From contig NC_092048.1 of NCBI RefSeq assembly GCF_003086295.3, positions 107,214,276 through 107,278,275 on the forward strand: 64,000 bases of DNA, given 5' to 3'. Below are positions 45,663 to 56,889 of this stretch, piece after piece. Both the position numbers and the translations under genes were made by a program. How positions within the stretch are numbered: the stretch's first letter is position 1; every line of letters starts with the position of its first letter. Under the pieces are notes generated by a model. It ran no database searches, had not been told where the DNA came from, and saw nothing but the letters and a program-made list of their open reading frames with translations. This stretch comes from Arachis hypogaea (taxonomy: Eukaryota > Streptophyta > Magnoliopsida > Fabales > Fabaceae).

Positions 45663-46680
45663 TTAAGGTTTTGCACTGTCCTCGGTGCCATCTGTCAGGA
45701 ATAAAGGGGGGCTGGTAGCAGTGTCTCCACAGTCGGGACCGTCATGGCTCCCTGTGCTGGTAAAAGAAATGGAATCGGGACCGTCATACTCTCTCATGGC
45801 CTTTTGGTCCTCTCTGATTTCATTGAGGATAATGGAGTGCTCTTGGTGCTCCATCCTTAGTTGCTCCATGTTAGAACTCAAATCTCCTAAAGAGGTGTTG
45901 AGTTGCTCCCAATAGTTATGTAGAGGGAAATGCATCCCTTGAGGCATCTCAGGAATTTCTTGATGAGGAATCTCCTCATGCTCTTGTTGAGGTCCATGAG
46001 TGGGCTCTCTTGTTTGCTCCATCCACTTTTTAGTGATAGGTTTGTCCTCTTCAATGAGGATGTCTTCCTCTATGACAAAGTGGAGGGAAGGCTAACCTTG
46101 CCAAAGTGGAGGGCTTGTCCGCCACCTTGTAGAGTTCTAGAGGTATGATCTCATGAATTTCCACTTCCTCTCCATTCATGATACTATGGATCATGATAGC
46201 CCGGTCTACTGTTACTTCGGACTGGTTGCTAGTAAGAATGATAGAGTGTTGGATGAACTCCAACCATTCCCTAGCCATGGGTTTGAGGTCAGGCTTTCTC
46301 AGTTGAACCGGCTTGCCTTTGGAGTCTCTCTTCTATTGAGCTCCTTCCACACAGATGTCCATGAGGACTTGGTCCAACCTTTGATCAAAGTTGACCCTTC
46401 TAGTGAAAGGGTGAGGATCTCCTTGCATTATTGGTAAGTTGAATGCCAACCTCACATTTTTTGGACTGAAATCCAAGTAATTCCCCCAAACTATTGTGAG
46501 CCAATTCTTTGGGTTCAGGTTCACACTTTGATCATGGTTCTTAGTGATCCATGCATTAGCATAGAACTCTTGAACCATTAAGATTTTGACTTGTTGGATG
46601 GGGTTGGTGAGAGCTTCCCAACCTCTTCTTCGAACCTCACGTCAGATCTCCAGATATTCACTCTTTTTGAGCATGAAGGG
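45663..46680 (-). pseudogene. Element I 3' ORF, C-terminal part
   Basis: Continues the frame cut by G. It contains MVQEFYANAW (46578), LNPKNWLTIVWGNYLDF, AREWLEFIQHSI, NQSEVTVDRAIMIHSIMNGEEVEIHE (similar to B and C), then a coiled-coil stretch and a C-terminus SFTSTGSHDGPDCGDTATSP that matches element A instead. Stops after ICVEGAQ (46333) and near 46051, plus a stop near 46650, break it. It may therefore be a mosaic, or a third natural subfamily. Confidence 0.75.
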
Positions 46681-48797
46681 TGATGGATATTTTTGAAAAT
46701 GAATTCCAACATCCAAAACTCACCGGCAAGTGTACCGGGTCATATCAAGTAGTAAAACTCACTTAGAGTGAGGTCGATCCTACAGGGATTGATGGATCAA
46801 GCAACTTTAGTGGGTGATTAGTTTAGTCAAGCTAACATTGAAGTGAAATAGGATGAAATGTAGCCAACAGAAAGTAAATGGCAAGGAAATTTAAAGTGCA
46901 GAAAGTAAATTGGACAGAAACTTAAAGAGCAAGAAATGTAAAATTGACAGAATCTTAAAGGACAAGAAATGTAAATTGCATCAAATGTAAAGGGGATTGG
47001 GTGTAGGGAATTTAAAGGAAGCAGTAAGCAGAACTTAGAACAATTGCAGAAGAATTAAATTGCATGAAAAGTAAAAGGAATTGAGTGCTAGAAATTAAAA
47101 TAGAACTGAAAAAAATAAGAAGTGCAGTAAACTAAAGAGCTCTCAGGTTATGAAATTCGGAAACAGATTGATTCAACACCAAAACGAAAATGTAGAAGTA
47201 CAGGAGACTTAAAACAGAATTTAAATTTAGCTAAATTGTGAAATCTAAAGGAGAAATTCAAGATCTCAGGAAATCAATGAGACTATAAAACAAGTCTAGA
47301 TCTCAATTCCTTCCTTGATCCAATAGAGAATAATTTCAGATGAAAATAGAGAAGAAAGCAGTAAAGACAATTTAGATCCAAATCACAATTCCTTCAAATT
47401 ATGCAGCAAGTAAACAAGAGAGAGATCTTAGATTAAGATTGAAACAGAATTCCTTCAATTCTCAATCCAAGATGCAAAACAAAAAGTAGAGAGTGCAGAA
47501 GTAAGAACAGGGAAGAAGAGAGATCAATTCTCCTTCCCAATTCCTCAATCCCAGATTCAAAGAAGAAAATTAAAAGAGAGCTCCTACTACCACTCCTCTC
47601 TAGTAGAGCTAGCCTCCTTAACAAAGATGAAAATGATGCCTTATATAGGCTTTACAAAATGAAAATAAAAATAAAATTGAAATTAAAAACAAATTACAAT
47701 TTAAATGAAATTCCTATTCTAACTTGTTCTTGTGCCTTTGAATGATGATGTGGGCTTTGCTTGCTTTGGATTTGAAAAGAGATGGATCCAGTTGGCCTTA
47801 GTTCAATTGGTAAAGAATTGAATCCAATTTGATTTTTAATTGAATTTTGGACCATGGGTACTACTCCCAGGGAACGGCTCAGTTGATTAAGTGAACTGAG
47901 CTCTCCATCTTGCACTTGGTGTGCCAAGTTGTGCATGACAAGCTCCTTGGCATGCCAAAATGTGAAGAGTGTGGGGGGAAGTAGCGCTCAGTTGGGAAAG
48001 TGAACTGAGCTTCCCTTTTTCTTGTGTAGGCGCCTTTGGCTTGAGTGTGAGGCCTTGAGTTCGAACCTTGGTGAAAGCATTGTGGAGTAAATTCTTTGTG
48101 AATTAGTGGAAGGTGGCGCCTTGCCATGAGTGGAAGGCCTCAAGTTCGAATCCTTGCTGAGCCATTTTGCTTATTTTCCTTGCTTCCTTGTGTCTCCCCC
48201 TTCGAATCTTGGTGAAGCCACTTTGGTCTATTTTTGCTTGTTTTTGGCCCTTAAAGATGCCTCTCACTTGTGCCTCAATTTCATGCCAAATATAGATTGC
48301 TATATATCGTTGGAAATCTCTGAATGTCATCTTTCCAACGCAACTGAAAGCACATCAATTGGACGTTTGTAGCTCAAGTTATGGTCTTTTAAATGAGGCA
48401 TGGTCATGCTGTGAACACCCAAGTTTAACTTGGCAAAAATTCTTGCTTCCATGCTGAATTTTTCACGATAAAGCTAAGTTCATTTAGTGAACTGAGCTTT
48501 GTGAGTGCTATTGTCAAGCTTCCTTGATTTGGTCATGGGCCACGCTTTTAAAAGCGTGACCTAAGACTCCAAAGTGTGTTCCAACTTCAAAGTGTGCCCC
48601 AAAACTCTTTTTTTTTTCTTTTTAGCTTATTTTGTGCTTTTTAGCTTCTTTTTCTTCTTATTTTCTACAAATTTTATCAAATCAAAAGATCAAAAAAATA
48701 TACCATTTAAGCACCAAAGCATTCAATATTTAAGCACAAATCATTAATTTATTGTATGAAAGAGCATAGAAAAACATGACATGGTGACATGTCATCA
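46681..48797 (-). repeat. Element G 3' LTR
   Basis: TG...CA ends. It contains several inverted repeats: GCTCAGTT..AACTGAGC (47877-47901 and 47986-48010), AAGTTCATTTAGTGAACTGAG (about 48477-48500), GGCCACGCTTTTAAAAGCGTG (about 48538-48560), and the ATATAT/GGAAAG module (about 48290-48375). On the minus strand the adjoining sequence is AAGTTTGGTGTTG, preceded by hairpin CTTG-GGGA-CAAG (48830-48819). Confidence 0.92.
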
Positions 48798-49892
48798 CAA
48801 CACCAAACTTAAACCTTGCTTGTCCCCAAGTAAGAAAAGAATCATGCAATAGAGATTGAAAATCCAAGGTAAGAAGAATAGCAACTCAATGTTCATGGTA
48901 GGCTAGTTTTCTATGCATGCTACAATCACAAAAGAAATATAAATGATTGATGCTTCTATCTAGCTCAATTTATGAAATCTTTTTCTTATATTTCTTCCTT
49001 GAAACAAGCTTTTCATTTTCTTATTAGCTTCTCCTTTTGGGTGCTTTGCCCCATGAGTTGATAACAAAACTACGACTCTAAATGCTTTGTTTTCAAGTAT
49101 TACCACTTGACACATAAGCACCACAAGCATTTAATTAGAGGACTTCATTAAGCTCATTTGTTTCTTTTCTTGACTCTCTAATCATTAATGCTCAGAGCCT
49201 TGAGTTTTGAGGGAGTACTTTTTGCACTTGAGCCTAGCCTTGACTTCTAAGTGTTTTGTTTTCAAGAATTTTACTTGATACATAAACACCACAAACACTT
49301 AACAAATTAATTGTCATTGGTACTCAGAGCCTTCAGCTTTCTCATTCTTTCCCTTTTTCTTTTCTTGCCTTGTTTTGCAATTGCTTCTTCAAGGTTTTCA
49401 TGATTTCAAAAGATTTCACAAAATGTCCTAGATGAAAACTTCAATTAAATAAAATCCAGTGCAATTGAGCAACAATTAATCATACTAGCTTTCCAATACT
49501 TGTATGCACATGCTAAACTCTTCTTTAATTCCTTGTTTGTTTATGATCATGATGCTTTATTGCTTTTGAACTCACAAAACTCAAGTTGGTAGTCATAATG
49601 CCACAGCAACATGTTACAAATCAAAATTCAAGCTATGCTTATTCATACAACACATGCACACAGAGAATATAAAGACAATCATGCAATTTAAAGTGCTGGA
49701 AACAAAGGAAAAGAAAAGAAACTTTACAACCTTGTAGTTCATCTTTATTATTGTTGTCCCTTTTTCTCTATTCTTCCTCTTTCCCTTGCCAAACTCGGAA
49801 TGCTTGCTCATCCTCAAGCAACAATTAAAACAATGGCTATGGGGCTAAGATAGATCATGAATGTCTTACACAATGAAATGTTAGTAGTGCAT
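48798..49892 (-). other. Element G 3' non-coding region
   Basis: AT-rich sequence between the PPT and solo LTR H. No convincing gene. A wobble-paired variant of the AGGA hairpin (GCTTG-AGGA-TGAGC on the minus strand) is at 49819-49806. Confidence 0.65.
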
Positions 49893-51420
49893 TGATAAAC
49901 CCCAATTTTGTGGTTTATTTTGTGCTTATTTTGGGGGATTTATCCACCTTTTCCCACATTTATTCAATAAAACAGCATGGTTTTGTAATTCTCCCTTAAA
50001 TTATGCTTAATTGTAAAAACATGCTTTTTAGGCCTTAAATTGGTGATTTTAACCCACCTTAATTTCATTCGATGCCTTGATGTGTTTGTTAAGTAATTTC
50101 AGGTTCATTAGGCAATTATCGGATGGAAGAAATAAGGAGAAAAGCATGCAAGGAGGAGAATGCATAAAGAAACAAAGATTTGGAAGGAACCAATGGACGC
50201 GCACGCGTACAAGGCGCGCACGCGTACAAGGCGCGCACGCACAAAAGTGGTCCCTCACAAGGACGCGCACGCGCACAGGGCACGCGCGCGCCGATACTCT
50301 TACTTGGCCCACTTAATGGCAAAACGCTGGGGGCAATTTCTGAGCTGCCCAAGCCCAAATCCAACTTGTTTCTGAGTGTATTTCATGCAGAATTGAAGTC
50401 CAAGCAAAGGGGGAGCAATTAGTTGTAGGTATAGCATTATGTAGATTAGTTTCTAGAGAGAGAAGCTCCCTCTTCTCTCTAAAATTAGGTTAGGTTAATC
50501 TCTTCTAGATTTAGGTTTAATTACATGTTATCATCTCATTTCTTTTATGATCCCTTACTTCTACTCCTTGATTCTCATGATTTTGTAGCGTTAATTTTAC
50601 TTTTATGCTCTCTTTTACATTCATGATCTCATGTTGGATTTGTTTACATTTAATGCAATTTTAATGTTGATGTCCCTTTAATTGATGTTGATTTGAGTTG
50701 TGAATTTACTTTTCTTGCAATTAATAGTGGTAGATTTTAGTATCTTTGCAAGTTATGATGTCAATTTTTATTGCACTCTAGGTGTTTGATGAAATGTTTT
50801 CTTCAGTTCTTGAGTAGTTTTGTCAACTCTTGGTCTAGGCCAAGGGACTTAAGTGATCTTGAGTTTTGGAAACCATGGAATTGGCAATTTGAGAACCCTG
50901 TGTGATCAATTTGAAGCCCATTGACGCTAATCCACTACTAAACCAATTGGTGGGGAGGTTAGGACTTATGGGTGGATGTGATTAGGCCTATTTGACATAC
51001 TTCCAGTCTAGGAGTAAATGTTACGTACTTAAGGCTTCGAGAAGTAGACTTAATGGGTTGGTCTCTCATAATTATCAATAATTGGTATTAACTAGGATTG
51101 TGATCTTAAGTACCCAATTCTTAGCCAAGAGTTCTTTAATTTGCTTTCTTTACTTACTCGCTCAATTTACTTATTTTCTTGCCATCTCATAAACAAACCC
51201 CCCCCTTTTTTCCTTCTATAGCCAATATACATGCACTCCGTTGGTTCCTAGGGAGACGACCCAGAGTCCGAAATACTCCGGTAAATTTTCATTGGGGGTT
51301 GAACTTGTGACAACCCAAATTTTTTTGATTGGGAGAATTGTTTGTTGGTGTAGAACTATATTTGCAACGAGATTTTAATTGTGAAATTCTATACCGACAC
51401 GACAAATGCCTCGTCCATCA
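49893..51420 (+). mobile_element. Solo LTR H inside element G
   Basis: 1528 bp with TGATAAACCCC start, CCATCA end and a perfect TGCAT duplication (49888-49892 and 51421-51425). It contains a GC-rich repeat ACGCGCACGCGTACAAGGCG (about 50195-50300) and the GGGAGACGACC motif near the 3' end also seen in the LTR of A, which supports plus orientation. No genes; frames across the GC-rich part are by-products. Confidence 0.93.
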
Positions 51421-51425
51421 TGCAT

Positions 51426-51831
51426 GTGTTCTAAGCAAGCAAAAAAAATGAAGAATAACTATCAAGGCACAGAGAAACAGAAACGTTGTGATTGTAAGCA
51501 TAAGAAGGTATACACAATACTTTGCATAAAGAATAAGTGGCACATCAAACTTAGTGTGACACTTTCACTTGGAATTGATGCAAGTATCTAGTAGATATGG
51601 GAACCAAATCTTTGTTGCATAGCAACACCAAACTTAGAATGCAATCCTATGTCAATTTATTTGAATAAAAACTAAGCAAATGAAACTGTTATATGTTAAA
51701 TACAATTACCAAGCCAAGAATCTGTCATGAATAAAGCTCTCTTGGTAATGTATTAACAAACACAGTAAATAAAAGAATGCATTTAAAACAAGGAAATGAC
51801 TAAAAACAACGAGAAAACTAAAATTGTCTAA
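51426..51831 (-). other. Element G internal non-coding stretch
   Basis: Sequence of G following H, with AACACCAAACTTAGAATG (about 51624) and related copies that recur at about 51921 and 52005. No gene seen. Confidence 0.6.
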
Positions 51832-52761
51832 CTAAAAGAAAGATGACAGTGCAAAGAACATTATGATTATGCAAACAAGTGGTGTTGCTGAATGATTTGC
51901 ATAGAAAAATAAGTGGCACACCAAACTTAGAATTTTAGTGTGATACTTCCATGTAGAATTGATGCAATAATTCAAAAAGATTGAAAACAATTTGTTGCAA
52001 GGCAACACCAAACTTAGAATGTAACCATATGCCAATTTATTGAATTTAAACAAAGCAAAGAAAGAAAACAAAGCAGAGAAGAGAAAATGAACAAAGCAAA
52101 GGAAAGAAATATTACCTACAGTTGACATGTTCTTCACTTTCTTCCTCTTCTTCCAGTTTGTTAAGAGGAATGACCTCAAGGGGGGAGAAGATTTAGCTAT
52201 TGTCCCTTGTCTTGGCCTCTTCTCATCAAGCTTCCTTTTGTAAATGGCTTGATTGATCTTGCTTGCTGGATCATGGACAGGATTGCTTGTAGTTGACCTT
52301 CTCTTCTTCATGAATATTGTCCTTTGTAGCTTGGTCACAATCCTCTTCTCGGTGCTTCTGTTAATTGCCTTCACTTCTTTGAATTCAAGACTTGGTTGCT
52401 GTGTGATTATTGGAGTTTTGTCTTCATCAAGAGTTCCTTGCAATGGTGGTTCAATGAGCTCTTCCTCTGTGCACTTCTCTACTTCACTTGAGTATGAATT
52501 CTCTTGAGTATCTTCCTCCATTTCTTCTTCATGATTTTTCATTAATTTCTTTGGGAGGGAATCTTTATGTTTCATTGTCACCTCAAGTAGCTTTTGTGAA
52601 TGTAAAATCCTTGGCTCATGTCCCTCATCCTTCATTGCAATTTCGCTTGACACAGGGACCTTTTGTTCTTGTTTTTCCACTTCCTTACCCACAAATTGGT
52701 CTTCATCTTCACTGTTTGATGGTTCTAAGTTCCTCCTTGTTTGCTCTGAGGGCCCATTCAT
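51832..52761 (-). CDS. Element G ORF2, lysine/glutamate-rich protein of unknown function
   Basis: 309 codons from MNGPSEQTRR. Residues 1-215 are highly charged (acidic first, then basic with KKRRSTTSNPVHDPASKINQ and KRKLDEKRPRQG), ending NWKKRKKVKNMS. The last ~90 residues are hydrophobic and T-rich at DNA level. They follow CTGTAGGTAATAT, a good splice-donor match, so the real protein may end or splice there and the hydrophobic tail may not be used. The first 53 bases overlap the end of ORF1 in the +1 frame. No family recognised. It might be a diverged gag or 3' ORF product. Confidence 0.5.
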   Translation of the reverse strand: MNGPSEQTRRNLEPSNSEDEDQFVGKEVEKQEQKVPVSSEIAMKDEGHEPRILHSQKLLEVTMKHKDSLPKKLMKNHEEEMEEDTQENSYSSEVEKCTEEELIEPPLQGTLDEDKTPIITQQPSLEFKEVKAINRSTEKRIVTKLQRTIFMKKRRSTTSNPVHDPASKINQAIYKRKLDEKRPRQGTIAKSSPPLRSFLLTNWKKRKKVKNMSTVGNISFLCFVHFLFSALFSFFALFKFNKLAYGYILSLVLPCNKLFSIFLNYCINSTWKYHTKILSLVCHLFFYANHSATPLVCIIIMFFALSSFF

Positions 52762-53365
52762 CTTCTTGAAGATGATTTCTTTCCAGGATTGGGACTGTGT
52801 ATCTTTTCACCAGTTGCCTATGTATTTCAATGGCTTGGCATCGGCTTTCTAAGGGTTCTTTGGACCATTGAAGGTAATCCTCATCTGCTAGCTCAAGAGA
52901 TGAAGGTTGAGAGTAATTTTGGTGACATGGATGTGTTGTGGTGAAGTTGTGTTGAGGGGTGTGGAATGAGTTTTGTAAGTTGTGGGATGAATTTTGTGGT
53001 TGGTGGGATGATTTGTATGCATCTTGGAGGAAACTTTGTGTTGAAGCATAATTAAGTGATGAAAAACTTTCAACTGAGAAACTGGGAAGTGAGGGTGGAT
53101 GCTCTTTCATTCCTTGGTGATACTCCCAGCCACCATTAGAATAATGACTTGAATCATTTTGTGGTGGTGGGAAGTATCCCATATGATTCTCTTGCTCATC
53201 TTGTGTCTCTGAAGCAAATCTCCATGAATTGGAGTGCTCAGAATGTGTATTCTCTTGGTGATATTCCCAGCCACCATTAGAGATTGGTGATGGTGGGTGA
53301 TATCCGATAAAATTTTGTTTGACTATAAGATGAGTTGAACTCCATTTGTATTTTGTAAACATCAA
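52709..53365 (-). CDS. Element G ORF1, Gln/Ser/His-rich protein of unknown function
   Basis: 218 codons from MMFTKYKW, about 150 bp after the PBS, the place of gag. It has two copies of SNGGWEYHQ (about residues 29-37 and 76-84), a low-complexity Asn/Gln/His/Ser stretch (about residues 110-155), and a more ordered end with LADEDYLQWSKEPLESRCQA and VPILERNHLQEDEW. No zinc knuckle or capsid motif recognised. It overlaps ORF2 by 53 bases; a +1 shift in the overlap would fuse the two. It could be a remnant structural protein of a non-autonomous family. Confidence 0.55.
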   Translation of the reverse strand: MMFTKYKWSSTHLIVKQNFIGYHPPSPISNGGWEYHQENTHSEHSNSWRFASETQDEQENHMGYFPPPQNDSSHYSNGGWEYHQGMKEHPPSLPSFSVESFSSLNYASTQSFLQDAYKSSHQPQNSSHNLQNSFHTPQHNFTTTHPCHQNYSQPSSLELADEDYLQWSKEPLESRCQAIEIHRQLVKRYTVPILERNHLQEDEWALRANKEELRTIKQ

Positions 53366-53513
53366 TGAAATTTGAAATTCATGTCACAGAGAAAGAATTT
53401 CTTAGTGAGGCAATAGCTCAAACACCTTGCTATCAATTTAAAACAGAGAACAAAAACAAAGAAAATGCTTGATCTAGACTTCTCACCCACTTAATCATTG
53501 TTGATCTAATCAA

Positions 53514-53531
53514 TCCCCGGCAACGGCGCCA
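53514..53531 (-). other. Element G primer binding site (tRNA-Asp)
   Basis: A perfect TGGCGCCGTTGCCGGGGA on the minus strand, six bases from the LTR edge at 53538. Shows that this pol-less family uses the same primer as the autonomous elements. Confidence 0.92.
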
Positions 53532-53537
53532 AAAACT

Positions 53538-55679
53538 TGATGGATATTTTTGAAAACAAATTCCAACATCCAAAACTCACCGACAAGTGTATCGGGTCAT
53601 ATCAAGTAGTAAAACTCACTTAGAGTGAGGTCGATCCCACAAGGATTGATGGATCAAGCAACTTTAGTGGGTGATTAGTTTAGCCAAGCTAACATTGAAG
53701 TGAAATAGGATGAAATGTAGCCAACAGAAAGTAAATGGCAAGGAAATTTAAAGTGCAGAAAGTAAATTGGACAGAAACTTAAAGAGCAAGAAATGTAAAA
53801 TTGACAGAATCTTAAATGACAAGAAATATAAATTGCATCAAATGTAAAGGGGATTGGGTGCAGAAAATTTAAAGGGAGCAATAAGCAGAACTTAGAATAA
53901 TTGCAGAAGAATTAAATTGCATGAAAAGTAAAAGGAATTGGGTGTTGGAAATTAAAATAGAACTGAAAAAAATAAGAAGCGCAGTAAACTAAAGAGCTCT
54001 CAGGTTATGAAATTCGGAAACAGATTGATTCAATACCATAACGAAAATGTAGAAGTGCAGGAGACTTAAAACAGAATTTAAATTTAGCTAAATTGTGAAA
54101 TCTAGAGGAGAAATTCAAGATCTCAGGAAATCAATGAGACTAGAAAACAAGTCTAGATCTCAATTCCTTCCTTGATCCAACAAAGAATAATTGCAGAAGA
54201 AAATAGAGAAGAAAGCAGTAAAGGCAATTTAGATCCAAATCACAATTCCTTTAAATTATGCAGCAAGTAAACAAGAGAGAGATCTTAGATTAAGATTGAA
54301 ACAGAATTTCTTCAATTCTCAATCCAAGATGCAAAACAAAAAGTAGAGAGTGCAGAAGTAAGAACAGGGAAGAAGAGAGATCAATTTTCCTTCCCAATTC
54401 CCCAATCCCAAATTCAAAGAAGAAAATTAAAAGAGAGCTCCTACTATCACTCCTCTCTAGTAGAGCTAGCCTCCTTAACAAAGATGAAAATGATGCTTTA
54501 TATAGGCTTTACAAAATGAAAATCAAAATGAAATTGAAATTAAAAACAAATTACAATTTAAATGAAATTCCTATTCTAACTTGTTCTTGTGCCTTTGAAT
54601 GATGATGTGGACTTTGCTTGCTTTGGATTTGAAGAGAGATGGGTCCAGTTGGCCTTGGTTTAATTGGTGAAGAATTGAATCCAATTCGATTTTTAATTGA
54701 ATTTTGGACCATGGGTACTACTCCCAGGGAACGGCTCAGTTGATTAAGTGAACTGAGCTCTCCATCTTGCACTTGGTGTGCCAAGTTGTGCGTGACAAAC
54801 TCCTTGGCATGCCAAAATGTGAAGAGTGTGGGGGGAAGTAGCTCTCAGTTGGGAAAGTGAACTGAGCTTCCCTTTTTTTGTGTAGGCGCCTTTGGCTTGA
54901 GTGTGAGGCCTTGATTTCGAACCTTGGTGAAAGCATTGTGGAGTAAATTCTTTGTGAATTAGTGGAAGGTGGCGCCTTGCCTTGAGTGGAAGGCCTCAAA
55001 TTCGAATCTTTGCTGAGCCATTTTGCTTATTTTCCTTGCAAGAAGTGTAGCGCTCCTTCCTTGCTTTCCTTGTGTCTCCCCCTTCGAATCTTGGTGAAGC
55101 CACTTTGGTCTATTTTTGCTTGTTTTTGGCCCTTAAAGATGCCTCTCACTTGTGCCTCAATTTCATGCCAAATATGGATTGCTATATATCGTTGGAAAGC
55201 TCTGAATGTCAGCTTTCCAACACAACTGAAAGCACATCAATTGGACGTTTGTAGCTCAAGTTATGGTCCTTTGAATGAGGCATGGTCATGTTGTGAACAC
55301 CCAAGTTTAACTTAGCGAAAATTCTTGCTTCCATGCTGAATTTTTCACGATAAAGCTAAGTTCATTTAGTGAATTGAGCTTTGTGAGTGCTATTGTCAAG
55401 CTTCCTTGATTTGGTCATGGGCCACGCTTTTAAAAGCGTGGCCTAAGGCTCCAAAGTGTGTTCCAACTTCAAAGTGTGCTCCAAAACTCTTTTTTTTTTC
55501 TTTTTAGCTTATTTTGTGCTTCTTTGCTTATTTTTCTTCTTATTTTCTACAAAGTTTATCAAATCAAAAGATCAAAGAAATATACCATTTAAGCACCAAA
55601 GCATTCAATATTTAAGCACAAATCATTAATTTCTTGTATGAAAGAGCATAGAAAAACATGACATGGTGACATGTCATCA
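53538..55679 (-). repeat. Element G 5' LTR
   Basis: 2142 bp, starting TGATGGATATTTTTG in plus orientation and ending ACATGTCATCA. Contains the same inverted repeats as the other LTR; the GGCCACGCTTTTAAAAGCGTGG palindrome is perfect here (55418-55442) and mismatched in the other copy. Confidence 0.92.
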
Positions 55680-55837
55680 AAGGGGACTTCGGGGATCACC
55701 TTTTTCTTGGCCACAACTTCATAAAAGTGGTCTTGATGGACCTTTAAGATGAATCTCTCTATCTTCCATGACTCAGAGGTGGAAGCAACTGCCTTCTCTT
55801 TCCTCTTTCTAGAGGTTTCTCCGGCCTTAGGTGCCAT
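55680..55837 (-). pseudogene. Element I 3' ORF, N-terminal part (cut by G)
   Basis: Starts MAPKAGETSRKRKEK at 55837, the counterpart of MAPKGKQPTS in B and C, and reaches VIPEVPFDD before G interrupts it at 55684. The rest is at 46680-45663. Upstream are the AGGA hairpin (55908-55897, stem CTCG/CGAG) and TTTAAGTTTGGTGTG. Confidence 0.8.
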
Positions 55838-56030
55838 TAATAGTTATGGAAAAACAAAAAGCAGAGCTCTTTCTCACACCAAACTTAAATGGTTTGCTCG
55901 TCCTCGAGAAAAAGAAGAAAGAAAGGAGGAGAAGAAGAAGAAGAAATAAAGGAGATGGAGGGGTGTGTTGGATTCGGCCAAGGGGGGTTGAAGTGTTTAT
56001 GATGTGTGAAATTGAAGGAGGTAAGGAGGG

Positions 56031-56040
56031 GTATTTATAG
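56031..56040 (-). promoter_or_regulatory. TATA box before the 3' ORF of element I
   Basis: The minus strand reads CTATAAATACCCC, a textbook plant TATA box, about 195 bp before the MAPK start codon and about 310 bp after the palindrome array. Equivalent motifs exist in B and C. Suggests an internal promoter; not proven. Confidence 0.5.
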
Positions 56041-56350
56041 GGTAAGAGAGAGAGGGAAGTCGTGTAAGAGGGGGTTGGGTTTGGGAGGGAAATGTTTTGA
56101 ATTTGAATGGTGAGGTAAGTGGAGTTTTATGATGGATGGATTTGAGTGGTGAAGAGATTATGGGGAAAAGGATAGGATTTGATAGGTGTATGGTATTTGG
56201 GGAAGAGGTATTGATGTGATTGGTCAAGGGTATTTGGGGAAGAGTGTTATGGATAGGTGTGAAGAGGAGAGAGAGTGAGTTAGGGTAGGTGGGGATCCTG
56301 TGGGGTCCATAGATCCTGAGGTGTCAAGGAATTCTGCTCCCTGCACCTTT

Positions 56351-56586
56351 CTGGCATTTAAATGCCCTCTGTGTGCCATTTCTGGCGTTTAACGCCAACT
56401 CTGCTACCTTTTCTGGCGTTAAACGCCAGGCTGATGCCCTTTTCTGGCATTTAACGCCAGTCTGTCTGCCAATTCTGGCGTTTAACGCCAGTCTGTCTAC
56501 CAATTCTGGCGTTTAACACCCAGAATGCTGCCAGACTGGGCGTTAAATGCCCATTCTGCTATCCTTACTGGCGTTTAAACGCCAGT
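56351..56586. repeat. 31-bp phased palindrome array of element I (8 units)
   Basis: Units such as CTGGCGTTTAACGCCAG are centred near 56358, 56389, 56421, 56452, 56483, 56515, 56544 and 56577. Core base pairs differ from B and C (TTTAAC against TTCAAC/TTGAAC) and spacers are unrelated, but the period is again 31 bp. Confidence 0.92.
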
Positions 56587-56889
56587 AAGCCTGTCCTCCA
56601 GGGTGTGCTATTTTTTATGCTATTTTTTATTCCACTTTAATTCTGCAGCTATTTTTATGACTTCACATGATCATCTACTTAAAGAAAACATAACATGGCA
56701 ATGGAAAACAAATGTCTATAAAGATAAATATAATTAAATATCATTGGGTTGCCTCCCAATAAGCACTTCTTTAATGTCAATAGCTTGACAGTGAGCTCTT
56801 AGAGAGCTTCACAGAGACTCAGAACTTAATGGTGGCCTCCCAACACCAAACTTAGAAGTTGAGTGTGGGGGCTCTGTTTGACTCTATAT

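Larger units (their letters stand above)
46681..55679 (-). mobile_element. Element G: non-autonomous LTR element with two unfamiliar ORFs
   Basis: 8999 bp flanked by AAGGG (46676-46680 and 55680-55684). LTRs are 46681-48797 (2117 bp) and 53538-55679 (2142 bp), very similar apart from a ~25 bp indel near 55040. The PBS at 53514-53531 places the 5' LTR on the right. The internal region (4.74 kb, 1.53 kb of it solo LTR H) has no gag domain, protease, RT or integrase motif I can find. It must be mobilised in trans if at all. Its LTR ends resemble solo LTR D. Confidence 0.92.

Noticed and set aside
44401..46680. E and I as one tandem element sharing a single LTR
   Set aside because: The I 3'UTR ends about 580 bp short of a PPT exactly at the E LTR edge, so insertion of E is simpler. 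The far side is outside the window, so this is not fully excluded.
50077..50422. Arginine/alanine-rich frames on both strands in solo LTR H
   Set aside because: Produced by the GC-rich ACGCGCACGCGT repeat within a non-coding LTR.
51832..52090. Hydrophobic C-terminus of G ORF2 as an envelope-like membrane anchor
   Set aside because: The sequence is T-rich with repeated non-coding motifs, and a splice donor precedes it; no signal peptide or other envelope feature is present.
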